From: Aotearoamyces nothofagi
Lineage: Eukaryota; Ascomycota; Leotiomycetes; Leotiales; Tympanidaceae
DNA: 64,000 bases
Assembly: GCA_015345905.1 (NCBI GenBank)
Contig: JADDTR010000001.1
Location: 310,001-374,000, forward strand
Direction of reading: 5' to 3'
Below, piece by piece: positions 24,150 through 35,969 of this stretch. The notes under the pieces are model-generated. The model was given only the letters and a program-made list of their open reading frames with translations, was not told the DNA's origin and did not search any database. The translations under genes were made by a program, and so were the position numbers. Every line of letters starts with the position of its first letter. Within the stretch, counting starts at the first letter, position 1.

Positions 24150-25333
24150 ATGTATTCCTCGCCGCATACGCCTACGCATAGTCGGAAAGTCTCGAACATA
24201 GAAATGACGCCGTATGGTGATCGCACGAGTCCTCGGCGGTATTCTAAATCCTCATCGCGTACGCCCACCACACCGAATCGCCACAGTCTTAATAGGTCGG
24301 ATTCAGTAGGTATAGACGTGTTTAATAGCGGGCAAACGCCTTCAAATGGCCTAGGGAATCTTGCGGATGAGCTGGCTGGTGCATGGGATGATGATGAGGG
24401 CGAGGCATATGATGATGAGCCGGATATGAACTTCCAGGAGGCGCCAAAGGAGGTGGAGAGGACGAGGGACAGCGGCGTGGATGTGTCGGAATCGCCTACG
24501 AATGGTACTTCGAAACCTGATAGTTTAAATCCTCCTCGAATTACGCATCACAGGAGGGCACATAGTGAATATGATGGCAGCGATTATGGCGAGGAATCAG
24601 ATATGGACTCGCTAGGCATACCACCAGGGCTTATGTCGAGAATGGATATGGTCGAGAGTCTGGTGCGGAGGGGCACTGAGGATAACGGAACAGATAGTGA
24701 TGGCATCGTTAAGAGAGTTATTGATAGCCTCAAGGACTTAGGAGGCCAGTCGGGAGTTGAGAGTGGTGCTACCAGGTAAGACAGTCTGCATGCATATTGC
24801 AACGGAAGCATATTGACCTTTTTAGACTCATAACTGCACATACTGCACTTTCAACACATCTCCTACATCAAACACGGACTCTTCACTCACTAACCTATCC
24901 ACTATTCTCCCCCTTAACATCACCTCCTGAACCCGAATTCATCGACGGGATCATGCCCCTCCTCGACATCCTAGGCGAATCGATGCCCCGCCCCACCACG
25001 GCAGCATTCATGTCACTCACGCAGCTCCACAGCCTCACAGCTGACCTGGTACAAACGCTGAACTACCTGTCCGATACTCTACATATGTCACGGCAAACTA
25101 CAACTACAGCAACGCGGCGACTGAAGAGTGCGAGAGAGCTTGTTGCGGAGATGAAGAAGGAGGAAGAAGAGCGGGAAGAGGGTGAGAGGTGGATAAGGAG
25201 AGGTAACTGGTCAGAGAGACTAGGTGCAAGGGAGTGTGCAGGCGTATGTGGAGATGTGGTTGGTGGCTTCGAGGAAGTCTGTAATGGGTGGAGAGCACAG
25301 CTTGTTGCTCAGGCCGAGGCCGCGGTTGCATGA
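24150..25333 (+). CDS. Conserved-looking protein of unknown function
   Basis: Exons 24150-24775 and 24826-25333 (intron GTAAGA...TTTTTAG) give 377 aa. I chose the first in-frame ATG (24150); the frame is open upstream but without ATG. The N-terminal half is Ser/Thr/Pro-rich, with SPRRYSKSSSRTPTTPNRHS, a likely phospho-target, then acidic stretches (WDDDEGEAYDDEPD). The C-terminal half is helical and Leu-rich (LTADLVQTLNYLSDTLHMSRQ), ends with the charged MKKEEEEREEGERWIRRGNW and a CAGVCGDVVGGFEEVCNGW segment. The order looks like a regulated scaffold with a helical bundle. I do not recognise the family and propose no function. Confidence 0.8.
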
Positions 25334-25981
25334 GATGAAGCGTTGAGTAAAGACTCTGTTTACGGCATATACAGTGAAGCGTTATAGGTGTTAATGGTTG
25401 GTTAGGATGGCAGCAGAGCTGATAGAATACCGATGCACGATATTAATCTTCGGAAAGGGGCAAGTCAAGTTGAAAGTGCATCAACTATTATCTAGTCATT
25501 GTGCTTTTCTACAGCGGTGGCTCTTCAAGTCCCGTACTTTGAAATACCCCACAGCTTTTCTCAAACGCGAACGTCCCGAGACATTATATATACCCAGTAA
25601 ACTTTCTCCTCAATCCTAGATATGACATAGTTAGTTTCTTACAAATTTGCTGACATGCAAAATTATCTAAGCCTGCCGTATTTTTTTGAGCATCCTACTA
25701 CTTTGCCTGCCCCCTTTTTCATAGCTAGTATACACCCACGTGATGCCTACCACAGCTTTTGAAATCGTTAAGCAAGACATTCGAAGCTCGCTAAGCATGA
25801 ATTAAAGTGTTTAAATCTTCCGAATAAAAAAAATCTAGAGCAGCGTGACTGTGAAAAAGCGATATCCAAAGAAAAAGGTTGATTTTATTTTTCGCTCGGA
25901 TATATTTCGCTACGCCAGAAATCAAAATATAAAAAAGAATTTTACCAAAAATATAACAAGAGAGAAGACTCCCTAAGCTCT
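25334..25981. other. Intergenic between unknown gene and tRNA-Glu
   Basis: 648 bp. An A-rich stretch on the plus strand near 25921-25936 gives a T run on the minus strand that could serve as a Pol III terminator for the tRNA. No gene seen. Confidence 0.45.
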
Positions 25982-26053
25982 TTCCGACACGGGGAATCGA
26001 ACCCCGAGCTCCTGCGTGAGAGGCAGAAATGTTAACCATTACACTATATCGGA
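25982..26053 (-). tRNA. tRNA-Glu (anticodon CTC)
   Basis: A 72-nt cloverleaf on the minus strand without intron: acceptor stem TCCGATA/TGTCGGA with discriminator A, D-arm in GTGTAATGGTTAACAT, anticodon stem CTGC/GCAG holding loop CTCTCAC (anticodon CTC, read as Glu GAG), and T-arm CGGGGTTCGATTCCCCG. The internal A and B boxes (TAGTGTAATGGTT; GGTTCGATTCC) are intact. Confidence 0.96.
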
Positions 26054-26898
26054 ATTTGTTGGGTCCAAAAGCCCTTATCCCAGCCTATGCAGCTCATATA
26101 CGATTTTTCCGCCGCCAGAGCGGAGCAGGCGGCGCGCAGAGCCGCGCGCAAGCGATGACTCAAGCGACATTGCTTTACCAGGGTCTAGGCGGGTCTAGAG
26201 TTCGAGAGGGTCGCCTTGTGAAGACTTGTACGGCTTTGTTCTATGATGCTATTGCTAATGGTTTGGTTGGGCTATGAGTGCTTTCGGTGCTGACGCTGTG
26301 GGCTTCTGAGGGCTTCAGGATACAAAGGGGGGGATTGTGCCTCAGGCTGGAATATTGGTTTCTAGGAAGAAGAACTCATGTGCATCAAGATTTGGATTGA
26401 ACGGACTTTTAACTGGTTTGATGTTTAAAATCATATGGAGCGATCTTATTCGTCCTAAGGCGTGTGACGTGTAATGATAACTGTAACCCTTCATTTCTCA
26501 TTTCTCTCTTCCCCCAACACGTCCTAGTCGACGTAGTCGTCACTACTACCTCAAAACCGACCATCCGCTCTACGATTAAATAAGATATGCTTCAAGCTCC
26601 TTTGAATTTTCCGCAACAAGAAGGATTTATGGCTCTTCCTGCAACTTACTCCAAATGACACCATTTTGACTTATGACATCAGATTCATCATGGTCATTTG
26701 ACCCGGGCATAATAATGCGTTCAATGTCAAGCTTGGCCACTATCAAGACAAGAATATCAGTATACAACGTAGCTGTACATTTGTGTCCGAACTATGACAA
26801 TGGTATATAATCCCTAAGGGTTGTGTTCTCAAACCGACCAATCCAATGCAATCGCTGATAAACACGACAAGCTCTGCAATCCAACCCAATTCAGCCTT
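26054..26898. other. Intergenic between tRNA and lipase gene
   Basis: 845 bp. A short GC-rich patch (about 26110-26155, GCCGCGCGC-like words) stands out against AT-rich flanks just upstream of the tRNA. The right end should be the 3' UTR of the lipase gene. No gene seen. Confidence 0.45.
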
Positions 26899-29238
26899 CT
26901 ACTCCTTTCTTTCTGCATTTAGAATTTTCAACAATAAATCCTCACTCTCGTGCTCTTTCACGGCATCTTCAAGCTCATCCGCTGGCTCATCTCCTGTCAC
27001 ACTACCGTCCGTTTCATCCTCTGTCCCCGTCATCCCATTCTCAATCCCTCTGAGCAAACTTCGCATGTCATCCTCACTCAGTAGACTCTCAACACTGCCC
27101 TTTCTAAAAGATGGCCTCGTCTCCCTTCTTCCGCGCTCAATCCTTCGCTCAACTTTCATCCTATTTGCCAAAAACTTTAGTTTTGGGAACGCGCTCTGCT
27201 GCCCAACGTGGAGCATGCGCGCCAGCCGTGATGGATCAGGGTCTGTGAGAATGTGCCAAAAGTCAGAGATTACGGACCGCGGCCAGATGGTTATAGTACC
27301 GCTGAACTGCTGCAACCAGATCTTTGACCAGTCTTGTCCCAGCGGCCTAGGTAGCAACTCGAGATGTCGAACGACCTTTAACCATTTTGTGAGGTCAAGC
27401 TTAAGATATTGCTCTGTGGCTGAGCCGAGGAACCCCCCGCGCCAACCTCGACCCTTACGATGTGTCACAGGCTGGCCAACGGAGCCACGTGAGGAGAAGA
27501 AAAAGAGATTTATATGGGGGTTGACTTGAGAGACGATCGAGAAGTTGACATTGAAGTGGAGATTCAGAGCCTTAAGTGGGATATCAGTACGTAGAGAACC
27601 ATCCTTCCACTTGTGGCCGAAGGAGTAGGGAGACAGAGTGCCATCGCGCTCTTTCATCAGGAGTACGACTGGATTGAGAATCCCGGGGACCGCGGCTGAC
27701 GCTAAGACCGCCGACCAAATGACACAATCAGGGCTGGTGAGATAATTGGTTAAAATACTGGTCGTACTTTAGCTCATGCACTTACGTTCTGTTGTGATCA
27801 TTGAAAGCAGGACTTTACTTACGTAGGTGAGTGCGGATCGGCAGGTACGCACGACACATTGAGAATCCGACCGGTACGTTCGTATGCTTCACGAAACGTC
27901 ATACTACCGCGAGTAAACCAACTACATCTTCGGGCCCAGTCAACGGAGTCGAATCGTGCCCCGGATTTCCACCACCGTGGAAGCCATGTGGTTATTGGCT
28001 CTGAGCAGGCTCCAATTTTCCCAGCAAGGGCCGGTACGAGGAGGGCTTTGAGCTCATCGTTGGTGCGGGTAGCAACCAAAGCAGCAACAAGTGCTCCACC
28101 GCTGGTCCCCGTGATGACCTCCGGAAGAAGGTCCGCATCAAGAAGGGCCTTTATGACTCCAAAATGATAATATGCAAATGATGCTCCACCAGACAGACAG
28201 AGAGCTGTTCGTCCGAAGTTTGTATGCATATGCTTGAAAGATAGTCTCTTATCTTCAGAGCTTAGCTGTTTAGTAGTTGCAAGTAGATCCACACTCTTCT
28301 CGACTATTGGGTGTTAGCAATTGAATAAGGAAATTCAAACAAATGATATGCTTACCTTCATCAATAAATTCCTGCACTAGATTCTTCGTTCCATAATATG
28401 TTTGACTGTACAACCTTGAATTCTCCACTCCGACAAAATTATTTTTCACGCACGCCTCAACCAGGGTTCTTAATTCCTCAATAGCTGGCGCTCTGTCGTT
28501 CGCTCCGTTACCATTTACAGCCAAATCCTCTTCTGCCTCTGCCCTGTGTCTGTACTTTCTCATCTGTCCAAGCACCCGCTTCACAGTTTTTGAATCATAG
28601 TATGCGTATGCATCCTCTTTCTTCCATTCATCATTTCCTAGAAATGTGTCCAGTTCCTTCGCTGCGTCAACCCAATCACTGTAGCTCGCTGAAGAATATA
28701 GTTTCCGCCTAAGACGCTCTCTCTTGCCCCTCCATGCAATAAAGTATTCGTATAGCCAGATATACAGCCTCGTAAACGTGTATGTGATCCCTAGGCCTGT
28801 GACCCAGGCGATTACAGTGGCGAGCAATGGCCATTTAAGAAGAGTGTACAGGTATCCTTCTCGCGTTTCATCTATGCTCCGCTGGGGAACTCTCCGCTTC
28901 CGCTTTGAAAATTTCCGCCGTGAGGGCTTAACTCTAGTGTTGACTGGAGCCCAGTCGTGTTGTGCGGTGATAAATAGGCTGGATTGGCTCGAGCTCGCAG
29001 GGTTTGGCCTCCTCAAAACATCAAGACTGGTCCTTGAGGTGGTCGCAGACGTTACTCCATTTGCCGAACCGAGGTCTTCGACACTGAGAGTTGGATCTGG
29101 AGCACTTAGTGCATTGGCGAAGGCCTGAAGATCTTCTTCTGAGACGAACTGCTTGCTGAAGTCCGGCAGCAAAGATTCATCGTAGCCTTCTTCAGAAAGA
29201 GGGGAGGGACCATCGGTGGCCTTGTTCTTGTCGGCCAT
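26899..29238 (-). CDS. Patatin-like phospholipase/triacylglycerol lipase family protein
   Basis: Exons on the minus strand are 29238-28356, 28303-27823 and 27757-26899, giving 740 aa. After a Ser-rich N-terminus there is a membrane segment (LLKWPLLATVIAWVTGLGIT, about 138-157) and a basic stretch. The patatin core has the oxyanion loop LSGGASFAYYHFG (residues 331-343), the nucleophile GTSGG with Ser362, and the second dyad residue Asp507 in KWKDGSLR. NYLTSPDCVIWSAVLASAAVPG is the conserved block between them. This layout matches the fungal patatin-domain proteins related to yeast Tgl3/4/5, which act on triacylglycerol or lysophospholipids at lipid droplets or ER. The exact substrate cannot be read from sequence. 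The C-terminal tail is acidic and Ser-rich, as in regulated lipases. Confidence 0.9.
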
Positions 29239-29956
29239 TATTGGGGAGGGATATGTAGAGAAGCATCAACTGCGGCAGGGTCGTACGCTGTAGGCACGGT
29301 TCGGTGTTATACCCTCGTTTGTTGGTTCGTTGGTTCGCGCAGTACCGCGCCTGCGCCCTCACGATGAGGTCAGAGGACAGCCTCGCTTAAGATGTTGGGG
29401 GAAGCTAGGTCTCTTATGTGCCTAGCTAGCCATTACGGTATATCTGGTTTAACGTGAAGCAAGGATACTGGCCTAGTTGTGAAGAAAATGTAAGCTTTGG
29501 CTTGGCCTAATAGCTCTCTTCATGCCATGGCACAATACCGCGCCGGAGAATGCGATCCAATATGCAAATATCAAAATCATATAAACATCAGAGGCATAGA
29601 CATTTAAGCTTTCCATTTACATGACTACATCGGGCAGAAGCAACGTTCAACTGTAAATCCACCAGGAAATGGTATCGGTAAAAGAGTCTAGACCCAGATT
29701 GCAATTGAACACCAGGGCTTGAGGCGAAAGGAAATTGGCGAAAGGAAACTCATTGCGTGCTCGTACAGACAAAAACGGCCTACTGGTGGATGGCATCATG
29801 TTCATAGATACCTCCGAAGAGTAGACAAGGATATCATTCGCAAAGCTCCGTCCTCTCATGATATGCTCGCCATGAATCCTGTTCCAAATGTCCTCGGCCA
29901 CACTTCAAAAAAAAAGGACCCCTCCTCCCCATGCACTCGGGATTTCTAGGCAACAT
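29239..29956. promoter_or_regulatory. Lipase promoter and SAR1 3' flank
   Basis: 718 bp between tandem minus-strand genes. The left part should be the lipase promoter; near 29325 there is GTTGGTTCGTTGGTTCG, a short direct repeat. No gene seen. Confidence 0.5.
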
Positions 29957-30867
29957 CTAGACGTACTGCGACAACCATCTAATACCCTCACCATAACCTA
30001 AAATTCATTAGAATTAGAGTAACCTGACCGGGAGTAACCGGTGAACGTACCTTGCCTCATAACCACGGAGCACATGAAGACCTCGATGGGCCTGATTCCT
30101 TCCAGAGGGACCTTGCCCTTGCCGGTCGTCTGATATAGGCCGAGCTGATGTCTTAGCTCATCCTCACTGACAGCATCAGGGTGATCAATCTTGTTGCCAA
30201 GAATCACGAATGGAACTTTAGATAGCTCTTCCATGGAAAGTAGGGCGTCCAGTTCGGCTTTGGATTCAGGAAGACGTTCGTGGTCTTTAGCATCAACAAG
30301 AAAAACTATACCAGAGACTTCGGGGAAATAGTCCTTCCATAGACGACGAGCTAGGGGGAGTCCGGATCAGTTGTTTTCTCGTACAACGGATATGATATAT
30401 GGGTATATACCTTGTTGATGACCACCCAAATCGAAGGTTGTGAACTTTACGTTGCCAATGGAGAGCTCTTCGGAAGCTAGAAAATTGTCAGCTTCTACGC
30501 AGTCCTCTCTCTATCAGAAATCCAGATGGGCACGTACTTGGATGTAGGGTGGGTTGTAGAATAGCGACTCTGTCGTTCTGCATGTTAAACCAATGTTAAC
30601 TAGGCTCTGCATTCTGCTATATTGCCAAAGTTGCCAGGGCTTTTGAGCCCAGGCCATCTTGTGAGAATGCAACACACCTTCAGCATGTGCAGTAATGTAG
30701 TCTTTCCGGCATTGTCGAGGCCGAGGAAGAGGAGCTTCGCATGCTTGTTGAGTAGTCCGAGTGATGAAAGGACGTCCCAGACTGTGATGTAGTGGTCAGC
30801 TGTTAAAAGGCACAACTTGCGGCGACCGTATCATAGCAGTTTACTTACACCAGTTGACCAACCACAT
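29957..30867 (-). CDS. SAR1: COPII small GTPase Sar1
   Basis: Sar1 recruits Sec23/24 to ER exit sites and starts COPII vesicle budding. Six exons on the minus strand, 30867-30849, 30781-30678, 30577-30538, 30476-30411, 30350-30051 and 29997-29957, give 189 aa, the usual Sar1 length. The first exon is 19 nt and encodes only MWLVNW plus one base. The amphipathic N-terminal helix, the P-loop GLDNAGKT (27-34), the switch [20 protein letters not shown] and the guanine motif LGNKIDHPD are all present, and the last exon gives [13 protein letters not shown]. All introns are GT-AG (GTAAGT, GTGTGT, GTACGT, GTATAT, GTACGT). Confidence 0.97.
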
Positions 30868-31603
30868 CTTGAAGGTGAATGAGAAAGAACAGTAAAAATC
30901 GCTATGGGTAAGAAATTGCAGGCTTGATGCGATTTGCAACTTGATGTTTAATTGTTCATCATGAGTTCATCCAAGGATCGACGAGGTAAGCTTTGGCCAC
31001 TTGTGATTGCATGCCTCAGGCCGACAAATTCTCTAGGGTGCTGGAAGATTGTAATACAGATTTTGCACAGGTCGAAATTCAGTTAGGCGTATCAATACAT
31101 CTAGTTGTTAAAGACATGCCGGTGCCTCGAGAAATTTCAGTCATACCCCACATATGGCCACTGCACCGTGTGCGCGAGATAGGACAGTTATCTTGCATCA
31201 CTTGTTGTGCTTACAAGGACGTTTTAATACTTCGTATTGAGCTCAGCTGTCATAAGAAGTCTATGACTAATCGCCATATAAATGCTGCCGTTCCAATGCT
31301 AGATACTAATATGTAACAAGAACGAGTGTATTTCATACAGCCACCATTCTACCGACGCTATGCTATGCTGTGAATGTTCAAATAAACCGGGGTGTGGCTG
31401 GTTAAGTAACGAGCACACACGATGCAAGTACTGCCGCGCCACGTTCTCCTAAAAGGCTTTAACAAAAAGGAAAGAGGTTATTAAACCAGGTATATACAAA
31501 CGCCCTGCTGATCGTACAGGGCATAGAAAAGATATCTACATGCAATTGAAAAATGCAGTAGTGACAGACATGTCTTAGAACCATATACTAGTCGTCTGCT
31601 TGT
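30868..31603. promoter_or_regulatory. SAR1 promoter and 3' flank of DUF2457 gene
   Basis: 736 bp between tandem minus-strand genes. A 107-codon ORF on the plus strand (30993-31316) has no domain and no ATG at its first codon; I do not call it a gene. Confidence 0.5.
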
Positions 31604-33958
31604 CTAAACAGACAGGACGAACTCGGCTTTGCCGTTTCTATATCCCACTTTGCCAGCCATGTAAAGGCCGACTTCTCTCATCCGTTGAGCCCCCTTACCA
31701 GGCTGAGGTTTTCGTTCGGGTTGACCCTTGCGAGCACGATTGCACTGCTTCTGGTAGAATTTTTCCTTGCGGCGTTGTCTCTTGTGCTCTAGACCCTTGA
31801 CAATGTCAATAGCACCTCTAGTATGCCCGTCAGCAAAATCACTAGCATCAGTGCTGTTCGCGGCGGCGAGCCGTGATGCACGATATGCCTGGCAAAATGC
31901 GTTCGGTTTACGTGGAAGAGACTTGGTGTGGGTCAGACCAGGACGACGCCCCAGAGGCTCAAAGGTAATTCCTTCTCTAGCGAGGCTTTGCGTTGGCGAT
32001 GTTGGCGGGGACACAACAACACGAACAGTGGGTGGAGATCTCACTCGCTTTGGAGAATGCCCACCAAACAGGCGGCGAGGCGGCGGGGACCGATGACGAG
32101 TCTTAGGTGGTGGTGGAGGGGAGTGCAGTCGCTTTGGTGAAGGTTTCGGTGACTTGCGGCTTGTCCTTCTCCTGCTTCGCGTATCATCATCAGATTCCTC
32201 AAAGTTACCATGCAACCAAACATCTTCTTCGCTAACATTGCTTGCACCGACTTCGTCCTCGTCCTCGTCGTCATTGTCTTCTGGATCAGATGTAGGGAAA
32301 CTGGGGTCGATATCTTGGGGAATAACATGGTGTTTTTGAAGCTCACGAGCTTTCATACAGGAGACATAAGCGTCTTCAAGAGGCCGATCCTCATCAAGTG
32401 TTCCACAGACGAAATCTGTGCTGTCCGGAAGATCTGGCGTGCCTGGACGGATTCTGATCCTGCGCGATGGCTTTAATCTCTTGGTTGATTTGGTACCATT
32501 CGCTAGTGCGATAGGGCTCATGTGCTTTAGAGAGTCGATAGATGATTCAGAAGCAGTCCTGTGTGCGGATGAGCGGATCATGCTGGCCTCGCCAGATTGC
32601 GAGTGAAAGATTGATCTGCCAGGTGTCCAGAATTGGTAATCACCGGCAGCATCGGTCTCATCATCAGAATCTGCAAAGCCAGCCTCATTATCAGTCTCGT
32701 TGCCGTCAGATGCACCCTTATCCTCCTCGTCATCAGATCCCTCAACTGTGTTATCATCCTCATACTGATCATCTATATCTTCCTCGTCATCATCGTCGTT
32801 CTCGTCATCAGAGTCGTCGACGTCTTCTTGGTTTGCTTCATCCGATAAAGCCTCCTCCTCTGCTTCTTTACCCAGCTGCCGAATGGCATTTTCTTTCCTC
32901 AAGGTGTCACTAATAGTCAACTTCTCCTTCATGTGGGATATATCTTTGCGAATCCAATCATCTTCCTGAATTTCGTCGGTAGCAAACTCGTGGAAGCGCG
33001 TTGCCTCAGATGATTGTAGAGCCTCTTCGTCAGCGACAATATATGTAGGCTTGCGGGTGCGAATAGCTGTAGGGCTTTGCGACACTCGTCTCACCGTAGA
33101 CGTCGATTCCCTATGCAGCCTAATAGCATGAGGCGAAGAAGCTGGACGGCTCTTTCGTACCGAGGATGGCGACCGATTGTATTGGGGACGCTGAGGTTGG
33201 GCAGGTTTGGAGGGTGTGGCGGTAGCAACCGGGGCGGCTTTGACAGCTACAGTCTTCTCTGAAGGTCTGGGACCGGGACAAGCAAATTTGATAGTTGTAC
33301 GCTTTGGTGCCTCGTTTTCGGGTTTAGGAATAGGGGCCGCCTGGACAGACGCTCTTGGTTTCTGCCCACCACATGCAAAACTGATAGACCGCTTTTTGAC
33401 CAGGGCCTCGATAGCTGGATCTGGCTTCGGCATCTCGAATATTGGAGGTGGTTGGGGAAACATCTGTTCTTTTACATCTTGCTTTCCAATAAGTTGTAGT
33501 GTAGGGAAAGCTGCTTTCGAATCTAGGGTATATGGTGCAATGTTAATGTAGGTGCTCGGAGGAAATGGTGGGCTTGGTGTGTTCGTTCGCGCAGGGCTGG
33601 TGATACCACCATCGCTCGTCAGGTCAGCAGTAGATGCTGCACTTGCATTGCTCATTGTTGAGCGACGGCGTGCCATGTCAGTGGCGACATGAATCTCGGG
33701 CCTCACAACCCCCACTTGTGGTGATGGCTGTAGAGCCCTTGTCAGAAGGGATTCCTTGCGATCAATTTGAGGCTTGATAGCAGACTTGTGGAAATCTGGT
33801 GCTACGTATTGCTCGGGTAAGAGATGATCCGGTGGTTCATCGGCTTCTGCAGCGAGGTCCTCCTCGTCCGTTGTAGGCATAGTAGGCGATGTATTCGAAT
33901 GCCAGGCAAAGAAGTCCTGGGCAGCCATCATGTGTCTTCGGTTGTGACTGTGCTCCAT
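31604..33958 (-). CDS. DUF2457 family acidic protein, single exon
   Basis: An uninterrupted minus-strand frame gives 784 aa from the ATG at 33958; the frame is open further upstream but without another ATG. The protein is largely disordered. It has a His/Met-rich start, two short repeats (RSISFACGGQKP and RTTIKFACPGPRP, about residues 205-260), a long Asp/Glu run around DDSDDENDDDDEEDIDDQ, the block YQFWTPGRSIF, the block DFVCGTLDEDRPLEDAYVSC, Ser/Pro/Arg repeats (SPKPSPKRLHSPPPPP) and a basic C-terminus (HKRQRRKEKFYQKQCNRARKG). These blocks define DUF2457, a Pezizomycotina family without known function. The acidic middle and basic tail suggest a nuclear, possibly chromatin- or RNA-linked protein, but this is inference. 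Confidence 0.85.
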   Translation of the reverse strand: MEHSHNRRHMMAAQDFFAWHSNTSPTMPTTDEEDLAAEADEPPDHLLPEQYVAPDFHKSAIKPQIDRKESLLTRALQPSPQVGVVRPEIHVATDMARRRSTMSNASAASTADLTSDGGITSPARTNTPSPPFPPSTYINIAPYTLDSKAAFPTLQLIGKQDVKEQMFPQPPPIFEMPKPDPAIEALVKKRSISFACGGQKPRASVQAAPIPKPENEAPKRTTIKFACPGPRPSEKTVAVKAAPVATATPSKPAQPQRPQYNRSPSSVRKSRPASSPHAIRLHRESTSTVRRVSQSPTAIRTRKPTYIVADEEALQSSEATRFHEFATDEIQEDDWIRKDISHMKEKLTISDTLRKENAIRQLGKEAEEEALSDEANQEDVDDSDDENDDDDEEDIDDQYEDDNTVEGSDDEEDKGASDGNETDNEAGFADSDDETDAAGDYQFWTPGRSIFHSQSGEASMIRSSAHRTASESSIDSLKHMSPIALANGTKSTKRLKPSRRIRIRPGTPDLPDSTDFVCGTLDEDRPLEDAYVSCMKARELQKHHVIPQDIDPSFPTSDPEDNDDEDEDEVGASNVSEEDVWLHGNFEESDDDTRSRRRTSRKSPKPSPKRLHSPPPPPKTRHRSPPPRRLFGGHSPKRVRSPPTVRVVVSPPTSPTQSLAREGITFEPLGRRPGLTHTKSLPRKPNAFCQAYRASRLAAANSTDASDFADGHTRGAIDIVKGLEHKRQRRKEKFYQKQCNRARKGQPERKPQPGKGAQRMREVGLYMAGKVGYRNGKAEFVLSV

Positions 33959-34676
33959 TATGGAAGGGATGTGTGGTCTCTTGTAGTAGACACGATTTCG
34001 GCACTGGTGAAAAGTGAATAGTCGTATATCGAATTCAATTCGAGGCGAACCGATGCCGCTGGACGTTATAGAAGGAGTGTATGTATTGAAGAGCACAGTT
34101 GATGACGTGTGGAGGTCTTCTAGGTGGAGTCCAGGTGTGTCAAAAGTGTGCAAGATTTGGACTCTAGAGTCGACCGTCTATGGCGTCCCTAAGGACCGTA
34201 TTGCTATAATCGGAGATTGGACATGTTGTGTGTGATGGGGTTAGTCCAGATGTCCTTTGTGCGAAGCAAGAACGCAGAACGTGAGGTCGAGGTCGAGTCT
34301 TCCAAACCCCAATTGGAGATGAATATTCAGAGGTTGAGCACAGGACGCGGCCGCAGTCGGTACAAGAGCAGGAACAGGGCGTGGATGTCTGTGGCGACTG
34401 TGCGTCTCGGCGAGGGATTTGGACGGCGGAAAGGCAGGCACCTTGGCGATTCTCGGGGTCTCACAAGATCTTATAGGTAGCAACACAACCTGGCGAGCCA
34501 ACAGCGCAGGTGGACGAAGGCGGGTGTCACCAAGGAAGTCCGCGATTTGAAGATCGAGAGTTGTGGGAGTGGGAGGGGTGCGGATGTGGAGAGTCGATTC
34601 GTTTTGTGTCGTAGCGAAGGCCTGGCGGTGGGCGCAGGCAGTGAGTGGCAGGCTCGGTCGGATTCAGGCCTGGTGT

Positions 34677-34785
34677 GGGCAGCGGACAGCGGACAGCGGA
34701 CAGTGGGCAGTGGACAGTGGGCAGTGGGTGGGTAATGGGTCGTGGGCGGCGGTAGCAGTAGCGGTAGCGGTAGCGGGCGCGGTAG
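34677..34785. repeat. Heptamer (GGRCAGY)7 and adjoining GGTAGC hexamer tract
   Basis: Seven heptamers alternating GGACAGC, GGACAGT and GGGCAGT run from 34677 to 34725, followed from about 34750 by GGTAGC-type hexamers. The order of variants shows internal duplication of a two-unit block. Confidence 0.85.
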
Positions 34786-35344
34786 GGTGTAGTGGGTGCG
34801 AGTGCGCACTGGGCACCGAGCCAGAAACTGCGCTGGACGGAGCGGCGAGGGCGCGAGGGAACTCACGGCTGCCCAGGTGCCGCTGATGCGTCCTGGGCCC
34901 GGCGGCTTTTGGACGGCCAACCTTCCCACCTGGCCGCACCGCCGCACCGCACACTACGCACACTGCGCACTACGTTTTCTCCCGACGGAATTGCGGGGCC
35001 TTTGCGCCGCGCAGCCAATCCGCGCCGGCGGTTGCCAATCGCCGGCATCCTTCCACGCTTCGCCCTTCCATTCCATAGCGCCGAGTTATTATGCTTCACG
35101 CCTTCTTTGAGGTCATCAGTCACCTGGAGGTGCATCGCGCGCAGGGCCTCTGCCTCTGCCTCTGCCACTGCCACTGCCCAGAGCCACTTGCCGACTCGCG
35201 GAGACGGCGGCATTGCTCTGATTTCGTACTCTGTATATACCGGTATGGTATACCTTACTTAGCATGCAACGACATTTTCGTCTCGTCCATTTCTCCATTG
35301 AGATTGACCTGCAGCGGCCTGCGCCAGCAGCCTTGCCTGCCTTG

Positions 35345-35388
<44 letters not shown>
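35345..35388. repeat. (CCTG)11 tetranucleotide microsatellite
   Basis: Eleven perfect CCTG units, preceded by the imperfect CTTGCCTGC pair. Confidence 0.97.
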
Positions 35389-35837
35389 GCCCAGCAGCAG
35401 CATCTGCTAGCCGCGGCAGCAGGGTGGAAATTATTCATCTTATTCATCGCCGTCATCCCATCCAACATGGCCGCACTGTCCTGCTGTCGCAGGAGGGATT
35501 TTGCTTCCGACTTATCGCCGCCCATGCCTGCAGAAGTGGCACCGACAGGCTACAGCAGCAGATGTAAACGTGAACGTGCTCCGTCCCGCTTATGTACAGC
35601 ATGCAGCAGTATGCCCATTATCCGTTAACCTGAGGAATTCGACATGTCGCATTTGGGGACTCAGGCACAGTGCAGGAGCAACGCCGTTGCGTCGAGAGCT
35701 TGTCTGAGGAATGCATGTGGGGAACATCAACAAGGCGAGATCCCTATTAGTGAGAAAATGCGATCTCAGAGAGAAAAAACCCTTCGGAGAGAAACTAGTC
35801 GTAGTGAGCACCCTCGATGCCAAAGGTAGGCAAGTAC

Positions 35838-35854
35838 GGTAGGTAGGTAGGTAG
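35838..35854. repeat. (GGTA)4 microsatellite
   Basis: Four GGTA units plus one base, in a stretch where GGTACGG words also recur (to about 35890). Confidence 0.9.
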
Positions 35855-35915
35855 CTGCCTCAGGGAGTTAGGGTACGGTAGGGTACGGGAGAGTAGGCTC
35901 TGCACGCTGAACGTA

Positions 35916-35920
35916 CAGAG

Positions 35921-35969
<49 letters not shown>
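35916..35969. repeat. (CAGAGC)9 hexanucleotide array
   Basis: Nine perfect CAGAGC units over 54 bases. Confidence 0.97.

Noticed and set aside
30993-31316. 107-codon plus-strand ORF between SAR1 and the DUF2457 gene
   Set aside because: Its first codon is not ATG, no domain is visible, and it lies in the SAR1 promoter region.
34471-35262. Several 100-160 codon ORFs in the GC-rich gene-free zone
   Set aside because: High GC makes chance ORFs long; the frames overlap on both strands, are Pro/Ala/Arg-rich or repeat-driven and show no domain.
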